Source of the DNA: Ischnura elegans
Taxonomy: Eukaryota > Arthropoda > Insecta > Odonata > Coenagrionidae
NCBI RefSeq assembly: GCF_921293095.1
Contig: NC_060251.1
Coordinates: forward strand, 97,388,566 to 97,452,565
DNA length: 64,000 bases
Reading direction: 5' to 3'
Shown here: positions 1-12,474 of the stretch, one piece after another
Layout of the letters: each line of letters opens with the position of its first letter
Position numbering within the stretch: the first letter of the stretch is position 1
The notes under the pieces: model-generated
The model's input: only the letters and a program-made list of their open reading frames with translations
Told to the model about the DNA's origin: nothing
Database searches by the model: none
Translations under genes and position numbers: made by a program

Positions 1-1088
1 ATATACGCACACAGGGAGTAATTTCGGTACGTTGCCAGATACAACGAAAGGAGTAAGGGAAACTAAATTTATATGAGAATCAGCAGTGGCGCCGCAAAAC
101 TTTACCTAAAACTTTTTAAATTTACTGTATGTCCGGTGAGTAAGGGTCCTGAGAGCATAATTTCTTGTGTCACCGAAATCGTCATTGAGGACCCGACGCA
201 TATAAATACTAAAATTAGGAGGTGATCCACCGTGCAAGAAGCACGTCCTTTTACTGCACAGCTAAAGGCACATCTTAAAAATAGAATGAGTTAAAAATTA
301 TCCAAGGAATTATGGTAACTGTTTCCGCTGATCTTGAGTGGAAGAACTGGGTGGTTGCGTAGGAGACAGTGAGATTTAACATGGAAAAAATCGTTTCCGA
401 ACCCATGTTCGTACTACATTACGTCATCGCCTACGTAACTGGAATGTGTCCTGATATCACTGACTTAAATGTTTGTAAAATCAATGTAATGATTAAAAAT
501 TTTTGGCATAAAAATCCGCGGAAGTTTAAACGAAGGGTTATGCCATTGGTTATTGGTAGTTTCAATTTGAATCATCATTTGAATCTTGGAATCATTTGTG
601 TCTTGTCAATGATGAATCAGACAGTTATCGGGGAGGGAAAACTTACAGGGCTGGTTTTATAATGCCAGGTTAGGACCATCCATAAGATGCTACAAGCCTC
701 CACTTTATCTGTAGGTGTATTAGAGAATTGGTTAACTTGAAATCTGACCTTTTACGGAAGCTAACCAAATATTTTAATCACCGCCAGGAAAATTTGAAGG
801 CTGCATCATCTAATGGGTAGCGGTAACCGGTCTTAATAAAACCTTAATAATGTATCGTTAGATGATGGTATTGAAAAACCACCGATGTTTAGGAAAAAAT
901 CGCATTTAACGTTAAGTTTAGCGATATGATGAATATATGTCGAAGTTCACAGAAATCTACGGTTCAGAAGAGCTCAAAATGTAAAGATAATCATGAACTG
1001 CTTCATAAATTTCTTGTTACATTCAATATAAAAATTACCTAGCTGTACATACCGATGGAGATGGCTGGCCAAAAAATAACTAGAAATA
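1..1088. other. AT-rich flank, no gene recognised
   Basis: Only short open frames without recognisable domains or codon structure. No repeat family was identified by eye. Confidence 0.4.
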
Positions 1089-1445
1089 GTGTGGGTAAGC
1101 GTTTCTCGGGATTCCACCGGGTTAAATACTTAATTCTAGCAAACTCGGGATTCATCCCCATGGCTACCGAATGCCTATTATTTGTTTTTTGGTTGCTGCG
1201 TCACATTTTGACAATTAATTTAGTGAATCAAACTTGTTGTATTAAGCAAATTTATTATATTTTGATTATAACAATTCTGTCATAATTCTAAACTACGTCT
1301 CATTGTCACAAATTATTTGTGACTGTGAGACATAGCAACCAAAAAACAACAAATAAAACGACTTTCAGCAGATTTGAAGCTCGAAACGTCGGCTAAAATA
1401 GAGAGTTTAACCCGGTGGGAATCCCGAAAAACGTTTACCCACATT
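1089..1445. mobile_element. Foldback (hairpin) non-autonomous element
   Basis: Two arms of about 38-40 bp, 1089-1126 and 1406-1445, are inverted copies of each other with few mismatches; they begin GTGTGGGTAAGCG and ATGTGGGTAAACG when read inward. A second nested inverted pair lies inside (about 1180-1200 and 1332-1352, centred on TTTTTTGGTTGCT). There is no coding capacity, so this looks like a MITE or foldback element. The right arm is preceded by CGAAACGTCGG, a phrase also found in the hammerhead-like motif at 53486, so a Penelope-type origin is an alternative. Confidence 0.55.
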
Positions 1446-2739
1446 ATTTGCCGGAAAAGCATCAAATCTTATTTCATCTGGGAATGTTGCCTTGAATTCT
1501 AGACTCCAGCATTGAGCGTGTTAAGTAATGGCGGTTGAAAGTGATTCGAGAGTCCGCGATGAAACCAATTAGGTCCCGATGGTTTGGTCGGACATTGGAA
1601 GAAAGGCGAAGGATTGGAAGCGACTCGTCGGGGGGGAGGTGTAGCATAGCAACGTGGGAGGGGAGGAAGTTTGAGATAAGGGGATGGGGAAATTCCGACC
1701 TTTTAAGGAGGAGACAGCAATGGGGTAGGACGGCGAGAGGAGGAAACTGACAGATTGGGATATTCCGTCGTTAATTGGATGAGAGGGAGGGTTGAAGGAA
1801 ATGGGGATAAGATGGCTGTATACGATCCCATATCCACGGAGTGAATCTTCAAATTGAAGCAAATGGGAGCCGAGGATTTTTTATATCTTCGGAGAAAGGA
1901 GAGTTTAATCTAGTCTCAAGATTGAGTTCCGGAATTCCCAACACACTCCAAGACCAAAGCGAACCCATCAATGTCCCAACAAAGTTTTCTTCCTTCTTCT
2001 CTGTAATAGACGCCAGTGTAGATGGCTACATTAAAAGTTTACCCTTCGCGAATGACTGCCTAATTTGTCTTTGAAAGGGTACATATGACTCCATTTCTCA
2101 AAGCCTTACTACTTTGATATGTGAAGCCGTTGAAGTCAACTGTGTCCTACATCAGAGGCACAGCAACTTCGTGGAGAGCAGATGAGACTAATTTTACAAA
2201 TACAGATACGTCAAATGGGTTTTAAATTTTCCAAAGTGTACGATAGCCTAGTAGGTATTCATTATCCTCATAGGGTGCGTATGTTAAAAGTACATTCACT
2301 TCTAGTACCTATACAAAGAAGAATAAACTCTCGACCATTAATAACCCAACGAAAGCTCCAATAGTTTTCTTCTTTATTTTGCCTATCTATGCCATCATCT
2401 CCGGATAAACTATAACTTTTCTCCTACCAAATTACAGCCTAATTTATAATCAAGAGATTAAATATTTCTCAAATACGAAAAAGGAAAGGCGGTTTGAAGA
2501 AACCAAATTAATGGCAAACAAATTCTTCGTCTGGAAGATGTCCCATGAGCCAATTATAAGCCCCACCTATATTGCTTACCATCAATGGGCCGAATATTGA
2601 GGGTCAAATAATAGGTATTCACAAAATAAAAAAACGGTTTAATTTCACATCTGAACGATAGTGGGGAATTTATATTGATCAAGTGGTGGGAAGGTCATTT
2701 AAAAAACTGCACCTGGCAATGAGCAATATTGAAGAGAGT
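1446..2739. other. Non-coding flank
   Basis: Purine-rich stretch around 1600-1800 with spurious open frames on both strands. No recognisable gene or element. Confidence 0.35.
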
Positions 2740-3110
2740 AAAAAAAAAGCAAAGAAATGGCCTCTATGACTACGGTTCGTCCTGTATTAGAATATTCTAC
2801 TTAAGTGTGGGACTCTCATTGTAAAACAGATACTTCAAAGCTTGAAAAGTTCAAAGAAAGGCAGCCCTGTATACTCTAGGGAGGCATAAATGTGGGGACA
2901 TTGTCAAAGCTATGCTAGGGCGTTTGGTATGGAAACCATTAAAAGTAAAGAAAACCATAAATAGGTTATGTTGGGTCTTTCAAGCCTTTATAAAAGAGCG
3001 GGGTTGGAAGGAAATAGATCAAAAGCTGGGCTCACCCCGCTACGTAGGAAGAAACAGTCACAAATCCGAAATTGAGTTCAAGAATCAGAAAACGGACATT
3101 TTTGAATAAA
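2740..3110 (+). pseudogene. Non-LTR retrotransposon RT C-terminal fragment
   Basis: The plus-strand translation, with stops, reads the pattern typical of the C-terminus of LINE reverse transcriptases: TVRPVLEYS, then a Trp-Asp-x-His-like segment (VWDSH), then LEKFQRKA, and further on LVWKPLKVKKTINRL followed by a gR..H-like tail. The match is to the general CR1/Jockey-type tail. It is interrupted by stop codons and lacks the catalytic YxDD part, so it is a dead 3' fragment. The family name is inference. Confidence 0.6.
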
Positions 3111-3630
3111 TAGAGGAAAAAAGAAGTGTAATATCTAAGGACCCTGAAGAAATATTTTAGTGTTTACCAGCTAATATTAACATTTTTATGAGTGAATGTT
3201 CCCCACTTCTTGGTTGATGTCTTTTCGATTGATTAGAGAGCGTTGAAAATCCGATTATTTGGTTCAAATTTCATTTCTAGTTGTACGGTATTCGTGTTAG
3301 TGTATTTTTCGTATCCTGTAGGTGAATTTACTGTTCCATTACTTTGCTACTTGGGAGGTAGACTTCTCATTCTTTCACTTAGTTCTCGTCTTACCACCGG
3401 GAGATGGCCTACTAGTAGCAATAGCTTCTAATTAAATAGATAACGATATATCCAAAGAGGGACAAAGCAGGCCAGCTGGTATTAAAGGATCGTAGGAGAT
3501 CCAGGAGTCCATCTTATTGAAAGGCAACTGGATATTAGCCATGCAGAAGGTTGCAGGAATGTTGATAGGGTATTTGGCGTTCAACCCAACAGTGTAAATA
3601 TGATGTAAAATATTCATTTACATCTACATA

Positions 3631-3963
3631 CTACCCCTCAAGCCGCCAGCCATTTGCGCATAGAAAGTAAATTCTCCAACGAAATAACGACTGGCATTTA
3701 TTAAAGTCCTTTATAGCTCGGGGGAAAAATGAATTGCCATATCTATATGTTCGGAAAAATAACTTTATTAATTTATCGCTTCGGTTGCACATGGAAATAT
3801 AGAGTGGCTCTAATATTATGTTCTCCGTGTCGCTCTTAAAGATATCCATTCTCAATTGTTCAAACAATCTAAGCCTAGCGCGCAGCCTCCGAGACTCCAG
3901 CGGCTCCCAGTCTAATTCGCCTAACATAATATATTTTAATAAAAGGTAGCGCCACTTTTGCAA
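3631..3963 (-). pseudogene. Non-LTR retrotransposon ORF2 C-terminal fragment
   Basis: An open frame of 110 codons on the minus strand contains LGELDWEPLESRRLRARL followed about 60 residues later by YRYGNSFFPRAIKDFNK. This is the characteristic end of LINE ORF2 proteins of the CR1/Jockey type (W.PLE.RR...RL ... SFFPR.I.dWN). The reverse transcriptase core is absent, so it is a 5'-truncated copy. It lies in opposite orientation to the fragment at 2740-3110. A weaker relative of the same 3' end may occur near 49940-49990. Confidence 0.7.
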
Positions 3964-6271
3964 AATAAAAAAGTGTGGAAAAGTGCACCTAACTTTTATT
4001 TCAATATGTCAAAATTCCACCATATCACGCCTGAATCAGTTGATTTCATTTTATGTACAACGCTTACTTTACTACCAAGTGCCTAGTAAGTGCTCTAAAA
4101 TTAATAACAATAATGTCACTTTTTGAGAATACGGGAGTAGTTAAGTTGTAAGTCTATATACATTTTTAAATCCAATTAGACTTTTATTTGGTGAATTATT
4201 GGCAAAAAAGTTTCCACGTTGAGTAATTAGTGTAATTTTTATGTAAGTATTTTTGTTTTGTTCCTATGCAAAATAGGAACATAATACGGCTTAATAGTGT
4301 CTTTCATTACCTAAGTTCCATTATTTTGTGCAGAGATTTTGCCTTTTTACAGAGGACTGATTTATCAATCATTTATGAATGTGTTGCATGCGTCTTTATC
4401 CAACCGCAAGAGTATGTATTTTGTATTAGAGCCAAATTTCGGAGTTTTTTGTTTTATTTCTTTATCGTACCACCGAAAACAGCGATAATTTGGCATTTTA
4501 CACCCTAGTCTTTTGAACGAGTTGACAAATAAACTTATACGAACATACATGCCCTGGATGGGGGCAAACTAACCACGACCTCTTTTTTTGCAGGCAAGGG
4601 CATTACCTCACCGACGCAGGTGTTATGTTAATAAATTGTCTTTAAATGAAGGGTTATAAAACTTTCATATCTACCGATAATTATCCAGCAATGAATAAAG
4701 TAAGCCATGAAAATTATAAGTAACGGGGTGACTACGAGTTGAAAGGATAAGGTGGCAAAAATAGGCAGCTGCTCGCCCGCATAGGATAAAATATCTTCTA
4801 GATGTCTACAAAATATCTAGAAAGTCTTCCGCTAACGTCTAGAAAATATTTTGTAATATCTTCTCGACATCCTTTAGATATTTTGTAGATACCTGAATGC
4901 CCGCTTTTCTGATATCTACAAGATATCTTTCAAGGCATTCATATTCAAATTCGATCCATTGGAAAATTCAGGATAAATGACAAAAATATAATATTTTTCG
5001 GTATAAAAAGAGTTTATTTTCAACTGACAGCCTACTGGTGGAGCAGGAGGTGATGGTAGGGTGCCTTCTGGGGATTCTTCCTGAATATTGGAACCTCTCT
5101 GGCATTCACTTCTTTCTAATGGGAGCTTCCTTCTCCTATTCTAAAATTTCCTTTTAGATTTCTCAAAGGAGTCTGCAACATTATCAATAAATGTTGATTC
5201 AGTGTTCTGCAGTACTGGACTTGACAAAATTTTAATGCAATTTTTTACCAACGTATTTAAACACCTTCATCAGGGCTATTAATGAATGATATTTACGAGA
5301 ATGAGTAAATAACTGTGATACGTAAAAGGTTATATTATAGGTAAAAAGGTTAATATTTGTTACAATAGTAAAAAAATTAGTTGTAAATTAATTATAAGAA
5401 GCAGAGAATGTAATTATGACATAACTTTTATTCCATTGAATTGGATTTGTTTATTGATGGTAACTAAGCTGAGGCAGTTTATAGTTGCCTATCCATTTTG
5501 ATTTCACTGGACATATACAAAAAGAGTCCCCGCTCAAAAATACATATGCTAGGTACCTAGTAGATTTTTATAGTATCAACAAAATTGAAGACATTTTCTA
5601 GACATCTAGTAGCTATTTGAAATATCCAAGACATTGAATATATTTTTAGATATCTATAAGATATTTTGTGCTACTTGGGTGTGTACATTTGTTTCAAACT
5701 TTCGTTGCTTTTAGTGATGGGATTTAATATGAAGAAGTATTACTCTTCCTACCAGTGTTTTTAGATGCATACTCTCTGGGATAAAGAAAAGATATACTCT
5801 TGCACAATTACACCTGACGAGTGTTGACTAGCATTAGCTGAAAAATACGCTTCAAGATGACCTGCCTCTGAATCTGGCGAAGCACCTTCTTCCAACGACT
5901 AATGAGCGCGCTACACCGCTTCGGATGACAGTTTAAGCCCGGCACAAAGTTAATTAGCACGAGTTTGGAAGTGTAATCCACTTAGCAGGTCACGGCCGTG
6001 GACGCAGGCGTCTCATCACGGGCGCAGTTCGGAATTCCCTCCGACACTGGAACACCTGATCAAAATGAGCCGAAGCAAGGTTTGGAATCTTAGTAACTCA
6101 ACTCGGCCCCAACTTGGCGAGGCAGGGAACGGAACTTTCGCGAGCCGAAGAGGCGCCAAATTGCTGTTGCGCTTCGGAGAATGTAAAGAGGGAAATTTCA
6201 GCGGGAGTTACCATGAGAACGAATGTATAATAGAGCGCTCAAGGTACTAGCCTAATAATCAAAAGGTCATG
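3964..6271. other. AT-rich flank with clustered short palindromic repeats
   Basis: No gene seen. At about 4785-4945 and again at 5560-5670 the sequence repeatedly uses variants of TCTAGA, AAAATATCT and GATATCTTGTAGAT, giving many short local inverted repeats. Confidence 0.4.
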
Positions 6272-6550
6272 ATGCCAACATAAAAACACCCAACTCCCAT
6301 GTTACCATGCAAAATATAAGTGGTTAGCAAATCATATATTCCTAGAGCAACTTTGAAAACAAAGAAAAGCTGAACAGCGACAAAACGGCTTCGAACTTGG
6401 AGCGTTTTCCATGACAACATAGAAACACCCAACTCCCACGTTACCATGGAAAATATAAGAGGTTATCAAATGATATATTCCGAGAGCAACATTGAAGAAA
6501 AAGAAAAGCTGAACGGCGACAGAATGGCTTCGAACATGGAGCGTTTCCCA
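6272..6550. repeat. Tandem duplication, 139-bp unit, two copies
   Basis: Copies at 6272-6410 and 6411-6550 align over their whole length with scattered substitutions; both contain AACACCCAACTCCCA and AGAAAAGCTGAAC. The unit is not a recognised gene. Confidence 0.75.
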
Positions 6551-6984
6551 GCCTTTGTATTAATAATTCTGTGATACGCAAGAGACTTTTGGTCTTGCAT
6601 TTTTATTTTAATCAATTAAAAAAAAATCAGAGACCTTTACAGTAAGAAATATTCATAATTAGAGTTCTAGAAGATAAGTCAGATAGAAATATTCCCCAAC
6701 TTTGATAAAATGTCAGGATAAAGGGTGCCGGCTAAAAGAAATATTGGGGGGGACCATACCGAGGATTTTTCCCCGGGAAATTTTATAAATAGTGAGTTTT
6801 AAAGTTTTTAAAAACATTTTAGCAGAGTCATATGATCAGCATTAGAACCCTGAAAACTCGACTCTCGATAATTGGACACTACGGGGAAAATCGACAAGCC
6901 TGACACATTTTTCCCTCGCCCCCCATAACGAATTTTTGAGGGAGCTCAGGCCCCCTTTGGCCCCACGGAGTCGGCGCCACTGGT

Positions 6985-7800
6985 ATGGATGATAATTCAT
7001 TCTATTAGGCTTTCCCGCTTGCCTACTTCGATTTGGCAGAACAGTAGTAGTTTTATGTGTCGTCGACTCGGGCATCACTTCATGCGGAGTCGACTTAACA
7101 TAATGAAAAGTAAAACTTTGTAATTCCACATAAATCTATCAACGGACGAACTATATTTCGAAGTGGCACGACGTCATCTGGTCAGATCAACCAGATCAAC
7201 CAGTTGACCACAAGCCACGTCGAAACTTAGGTCGCCCTTTGGTGACTTTGTTTGTAATTATAAAGCCTTACTTTTCTCTATGTAAAGTATCAGTGTCGTT
7301 GAAAAGGACTTTTTCTTTTGTATTTTTTTAATTTTTCCTATGATAAGTCCTTAGTTCCTTTACAAATAACAAAAGGATGTCCGTGCGATCATTTCCCAAA
7401 AATTTTCATGGGCCAAGGGAGAGCAAGTGCATCCCCCTTCTGACGCTCATGGCCTACGAATCTCTAACTGATCTCAGGATGATTTATCGAAAAACCGGGT
7501 AACGCTCTGTCCGATCGAAGCCGTTTAGATCACGGTGTGAGGCGGGGCACTTAGAAAATTAGAAGAAAAAAACAATTTATAAAAGGAAAACTTTTCAATT
7601 ACAAGACTTTTTAATTATAATTTATCCTTTATTTATTTTTAATGACAATTTAACAGGCAATTAATAAAAGAAAAACTTCTACAAATAAGAACAACTAAAA
7701 AGTCCTCTCCAGCAAAACTACTTCTGTTTATCCAAATCCGGGTAGAAAAGCGGGAAAGCCTATTAGAATGACTTATCTTCCAGACCTCATATTATAGTTG
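6985..7800. repeat. Inverted repeat, probable non-autonomous element
   Basis: About 60-70 bp at 6990-7055 (core TAGGCTTTCCCGCTT) recurs inverted at 7720-7790 (core AAGCGGGAAAGCCTA) with interruptions. The interior is non-coding and AT-rich. It could be the ends of a foldback element. Confidence 0.45.
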
Positions 7801-10450
7801 GGTTGATATTAGTTTTAAATTAAGAAAAATCTTATGACGCCCACTTTTTGGAACTTAATTATTCCAACATCAAGGTGGCATAAAAATACGATAAAAATGT
7901 TTTGATTTAAACAATATTAAAAGTTGAAATAATGCCTCAAAATATTTAAGAGTGGTCAAACAATTAAGCAAAAATAAATTCATAAGTTTTTAGAAGAAGA
8001 GAATTTAGGATGTTGACAAAATTATTTGGGCCTAAAATCTGAATTCATTCCTGTTACATTACTGATACATTTCTGTTTCCTTCATCATATTTTCCCTCTA
8101 TATTTTTACGATTCGTGATTACAGCCTTTCATATTTTTACATCAAAAACTTTTTACCATATTTTCATGAAGCATTGATGAATGGATAATAAAGTCTCGAA
8201 ATTTGGGCCTGGCATTGTTTTTACGAAAAACCTAATTTACTAATACACCAAGAAATGTTCCCCAGTAAGAGGCCTGAAAGATATGCCTTTTTGTTTGGAT
8301 TCCTCTTTCTTCGGCACGGTTTCGGTCAAGCAGTATTAGTTTTTATGTTTTAAAGTTGGTTTTTTGTTGTTTATTTCACATGGTGAAATCACATGTGTAT
8401 TTCCTCAATTATTTTATTTTCAATCGATCCAGGTTCTTTGGCACCCAATACGATTTTCAAGGCATTATGTGCCGAAACATTGGTCGATATGGAAACAGAA
8501 GTGTGTGTAGTTAGGCAAGTGCTTTTATTATGTCAAATATCAAATATATCCACCAAATATCGCCGGAAACACTATCCGTCTTTTGTTTTTTTCTTATTTG
8601 TAATGTCTTCCTTTTCTATATATAGTCCCTAAAGTTGGCATTACATTTTTTTGACTGAAAAAAAATTAAATGGAGAACTTTACTCCATAGGGAGGCTAAT
8701 ATGTTGGTTTTCCCCCTCACGACAATAGCGTAGTTTCCTTCATCAAATAAAACGAAAGGCATTGATTGCGATTCCTTATCCACAAATAGCGTATTCATAA
8801 TATACAAATTATTTGGTTTTGGAAATCCCAGTTTAGACGAATGGCAATGGTCAATTTTAACCGTATTTGAAAAAGGTCATTTTGGCGCCAATGCGATGCC
8901 ACTCCACGTGACGTCACAGGGACCTAGTTTCTACAAGAGAGGATAGGAGTTTTACATCGTCTGAGATTACCAATGCATGCATGAGGCACAGAGCTCAGGG
9001 AAACATATCTTAATAATCACCTATTAAAACTGCCTAAGGTTGGAAAGTTTCCTTCGTAAGATGGGGTATTAATAATCCTTATTTAAGCCAAGTGCTACCT
9101 GCTAGCAGGGTACTCGGCTACCTGCTAGCAACCTGCATCGTAGCGGCGTTCATAGCCTCCCATCCAGGTTGCCTCTCACAGCAGCAGCTTGACGTCACAC
9201 GATCTTTTCCCAGCATTCATACTTAGCCGTCGCATTTTCACGCGCTTGAAAATTTTCACTTTTCATTTAATCGGGAAAAATAGATATCGTCAATTAAAAA
9301 TCTAAAACCGTGAAATGCGTACTCCAGGAGTAATAATATTTCGATTAAAGCAATAAAAAATAATAGGAAACCGCCCTATTATATCTCGCATGCCATCGGG
9401 ATAATTCTGACAATTGTGTCTCGTCAAATGCGGGCGACCACAATCTATGGCTCGGCTGCTCGCGTTGCGGAGCCCAAGAGTATCGATCGATAGCCTTAAT
9501 TGGTGGAGAACATGAGGGAATCATCGTAGACTGAAAGTGGTGGGAGGGGTGAACTGAAAGGACTGGCAGAGAAGGTATCGTGGGTTTGTAGGGGGTGGGT
9601 GGTAAAATGGGACCCAGAATGCGACGACGCCCATTCAACTCAAACTTCATTTTATGTCCGTTTGACGGCGTGCGATGGCCCCAAGCAGCCCATGGGAGGT
9701 GAACCACACAAACAGACCAGGATTGCCAACCCCTCAAATTTATAATTGAGAAATTCGAGGTTTTGATAAAGTAGTTAATTTACTCTCAACTAGGTACGTA
9801 TACTATTTGAGATAAGAAAGTATACTGACAAAGAGAGATTTCTACTGGGATATTAGGCTATTTCAAGTAACAATGCGTAGGGAAAGTAAACTCCTAGCCC
9901 CAGGCTATCGCTGGAAGGAGGTCGCTATCAGATCCAGGCTACGCCTGCCTCCCCCTCGAATTTCTATACGAGTCACCCGTGATCACGAAAAAATTACGGT
10001 CTGTGAAGAAATTGTTTAAAATCTTAACTGTATTTTTCCATTATTCACACTACAAAAGGGAAGAATTCAATAAATATTGATTAAAAATATAGAAATCAAC
10101 ACTATTATTATCAGAGAATACTTTTGGAACATGCATCTCTAAAACAGCAAAGTACAGACGCTGACAGCAACAGAGAAGTTGAGAGATCAAGTTATCTAAC
10201 TCTTATATAAAATATAATGACAAATTAATGGCATCGACAGAGTGGTTAACGATGAAGTCCTGAAAAGAATATGAAAAATGCAAGATTTGTGAAATGTTCA
10301 AGGAATGTATATAGCATACATTAATTGGTCTCACCGAGACACATTCTTATCTGATGAAAAAAATCGTCAAGATGCTTGTGGAAGGGGACACTAGCAAAGA
10401 AAGGATAAAATATATGAAACGAGTGAGGGAACTCATAAAACAGATTAATA
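7801..10450. other. Non-coding flank
   Basis: No gene recognised. A short duplication of CTACCTGCTAGCA occurs at about 9090-9130, and TGACGTCA-type palindromes occur near 8910 and 9190. Confidence 0.35.
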
Positions 10451-11373
10451 ACAAGGTGTGTTCCGAAAGTAATGCAAATTAATTTTCTGCGCCACTCCTA
10501 TTACTTAGAATGGGATTAAACCACTTGAAGTGAGTGGAGTTAACGCTAAGCTTTACAACAAAATCATTTTCACTTCTCTCCAAGCTGTGAAAGCGGCTGG
10601 GCGTCAGTTATTGTTAACAACTGCACGTCATCTGCGTCACGAAAAAAGTAGAATTAAAAATCGTGCAATGTTTAAGTTTTGTGCTATACTAAAAAAATTT
10701 CTTGAAAAGAGAAAAAAATGATTTTCCAGGCTTATACGAACTCTAACCTGTCCTACTCACAATTTTTCAGCTGGTTTAAAGCCTTTAAGAGGGGCCAGGA
10801 AGAAATTCACGCCCTACAAGGCAAGAATAAGCAAAGCAAAAGTGAAATCAGTGCTCATTGTCTTTTTAGACAGCAAATGATTGGTCTATAAGTAAATTGT
10901 TTCTCAAGGACAGACATTTGATGCTTTCTATTACATGTACGAGCTGGAAAGACTCCGAAAAAGGGTTATCAGGACGATAAAAGACGTCTCCGCTACCTGG
11001 CAAATGCATCTTAATAAAGCACCTCGTCAAAACGCTCTTTGAATCCGCGAGATCCTGGCAAAACAAGAGGTTCATACGCCGCCACAACCCCTAATAGCCC
11101 TTAAGGCACTCCAGCAGACTTCTTTCAGTTACCTCGGATCAAGGCAGCCCTGTAATGGACCCATTTTTTGTCCTAAGAAGAGACAAATTCAGTCGCGACG
11201 AGGACCTTGCGAGAGGTCCCCGAAGAAGTCTTCCTGGGCATGACAGAGTCGCTGAAAAACAATATGTAGAAGCCCTAGGGCTGTACTTTGAATAATGTAA
11301 AGAGATTGTGCAAATACGTTCAATAAATTTGTTTTTAAAAAATAGCTGCATTAATTTCGGTACCCACCCTGTA
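10451..11373 (+). mobile_element. Decayed mariner-family DNA transposon
   Basis: The left end (after TA at about 10449) reads GGTGTGTTCCGAAAGTAATGC; the right end, inverted, reads GGGTGGGTACCGAAATTAATGC, i.e. imperfect terminal inverted repeats next to TA dinucleotides. Between them, plus-strand translation gives the N-terminal helix-turn-helix region of a mariner transposase (NRAMFKFCAILKKF, then FFSWFKAFKRGQEE at about 10755-10805). Near the right end, an FFQLPRIKAAL-like segment (about 11118-11150) matches the usual mariner C-terminus. Stops, frameshifts and an internal deletion make it non-functional (about 0.92 kb against a usual 1.3 kb). Confidence 0.65.
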
Positions 11374-12142
11374 TCTACCACATTTATACAAAAAGATCAG
11401 CCGGTAAAACAACTGATTGCAGAGCTGCGTCGAACCAATCCAAGCACATTTGAACGGAGAGGATGGGCTCTCTCCAAATCATTTAAAATTCTAGTCGTTA
11501 GGGTTGGTTTTAAACAGAGATGAGAATATTTACCACAACTGAAATATTTCAGAGATCTTCCCTTTTTCCACTCCTTCTTTAGTGCTTCTCTAGAACATCT
11601 AATAGAAGAAATCGGCTCCTTCGTGACAACTGAGTGACCGAGTGATTATTACGATTTATCTGTATATGACAATAAATATAATTAAATCACAAAATGTCTC
11701 GCTTGGTGACAACCTCTTTGATGAAACTGAATATTTAAAAATTAATTATTCTTGATCCACAAATGCCTATTATCAGTATCATCCACTGTAATAAGTAAGC
11801 ATACGTAACAAACAGACTGTTGTAAAAAAATATGCGGCGAACGAAAATTACTGCGTATATTTTTAACCACTACGACAAATTTCGTAATAATGACTAAACT
11901 ATAGTATTTTAACGAGAAAACCGCTCTATTTTTATGCTCATCCTCAAATGAAAAGGTTAAAATCACCCAAAATTTAGCAGAAAGAACAATTTTACTTAAT
12001 ATAAAGGTCACAGTACGGTGAGAACCGTATATTTCCCCATCACGCACGCACGCTCAGGTAGGTACATTGATCAAACATTGCAACTAGATCCCTTAAGCAT
12101 TTCACGAGGAATAAATTCAAATTGATGCATTCGTTCCCATTA
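11374..12142. other. Non-coding flank
   Basis: Nothing recognisable apart from short open frames. Confidence 0.35.
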
Positions 12143-12154
12143 ATTGTCAGAAAA

Positions 12155-12462
12155 GGGGTCGGGTTGGTGCGGTGGCTAGAGTGTCGGCTTCCGATCCAGT
12201 GGGCCAGGGTTCAAATCCCGGCAGCGGCAGAGAATTTTCAGAGACTACCCGATCCCTGCTTGAATGTTGTGTGGAGGACATTTCAAGGGCAACACTCCGT
12301 CCGTCGGATGGGACGTTAAGCCGTGGTCCCCTTGGCGCCTTTCGTTAACAGCAGGCTAATTCCGACGCCGGGTTTCTCTCCACCCTTTCTTCCATAACCT
12401 TCCCTCATGGCGCAAATGACCTCAGATGTCGATCGCCTCCTCCAAATACCATACCATACCCT
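12155..12462 (+). mobile_element. tRNA-derived SINE with perfect 12-bp target duplication
   Basis: A 308-bp insertion is flanked by ATTGTCAGAAAA at 12143-12154 and 12463-12474. It starts with a tRNA-like head having an A-box-like segment (TGGCTAGAGTG) and a B-box (GGTTCAAATCC), followed by a unique body (CACTCCGTCCGTCGGATGGG) and an ATACC-rich simple tail. These are standard SINE features. A second copy lies at 16013-16315 and an inverted partial copy at about 59510-59625. The intact TSD marks this copy as the youngest of the three. Confidence 0.85.
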
Positions 12463-12474
12463 ATTGTCAGAAAA

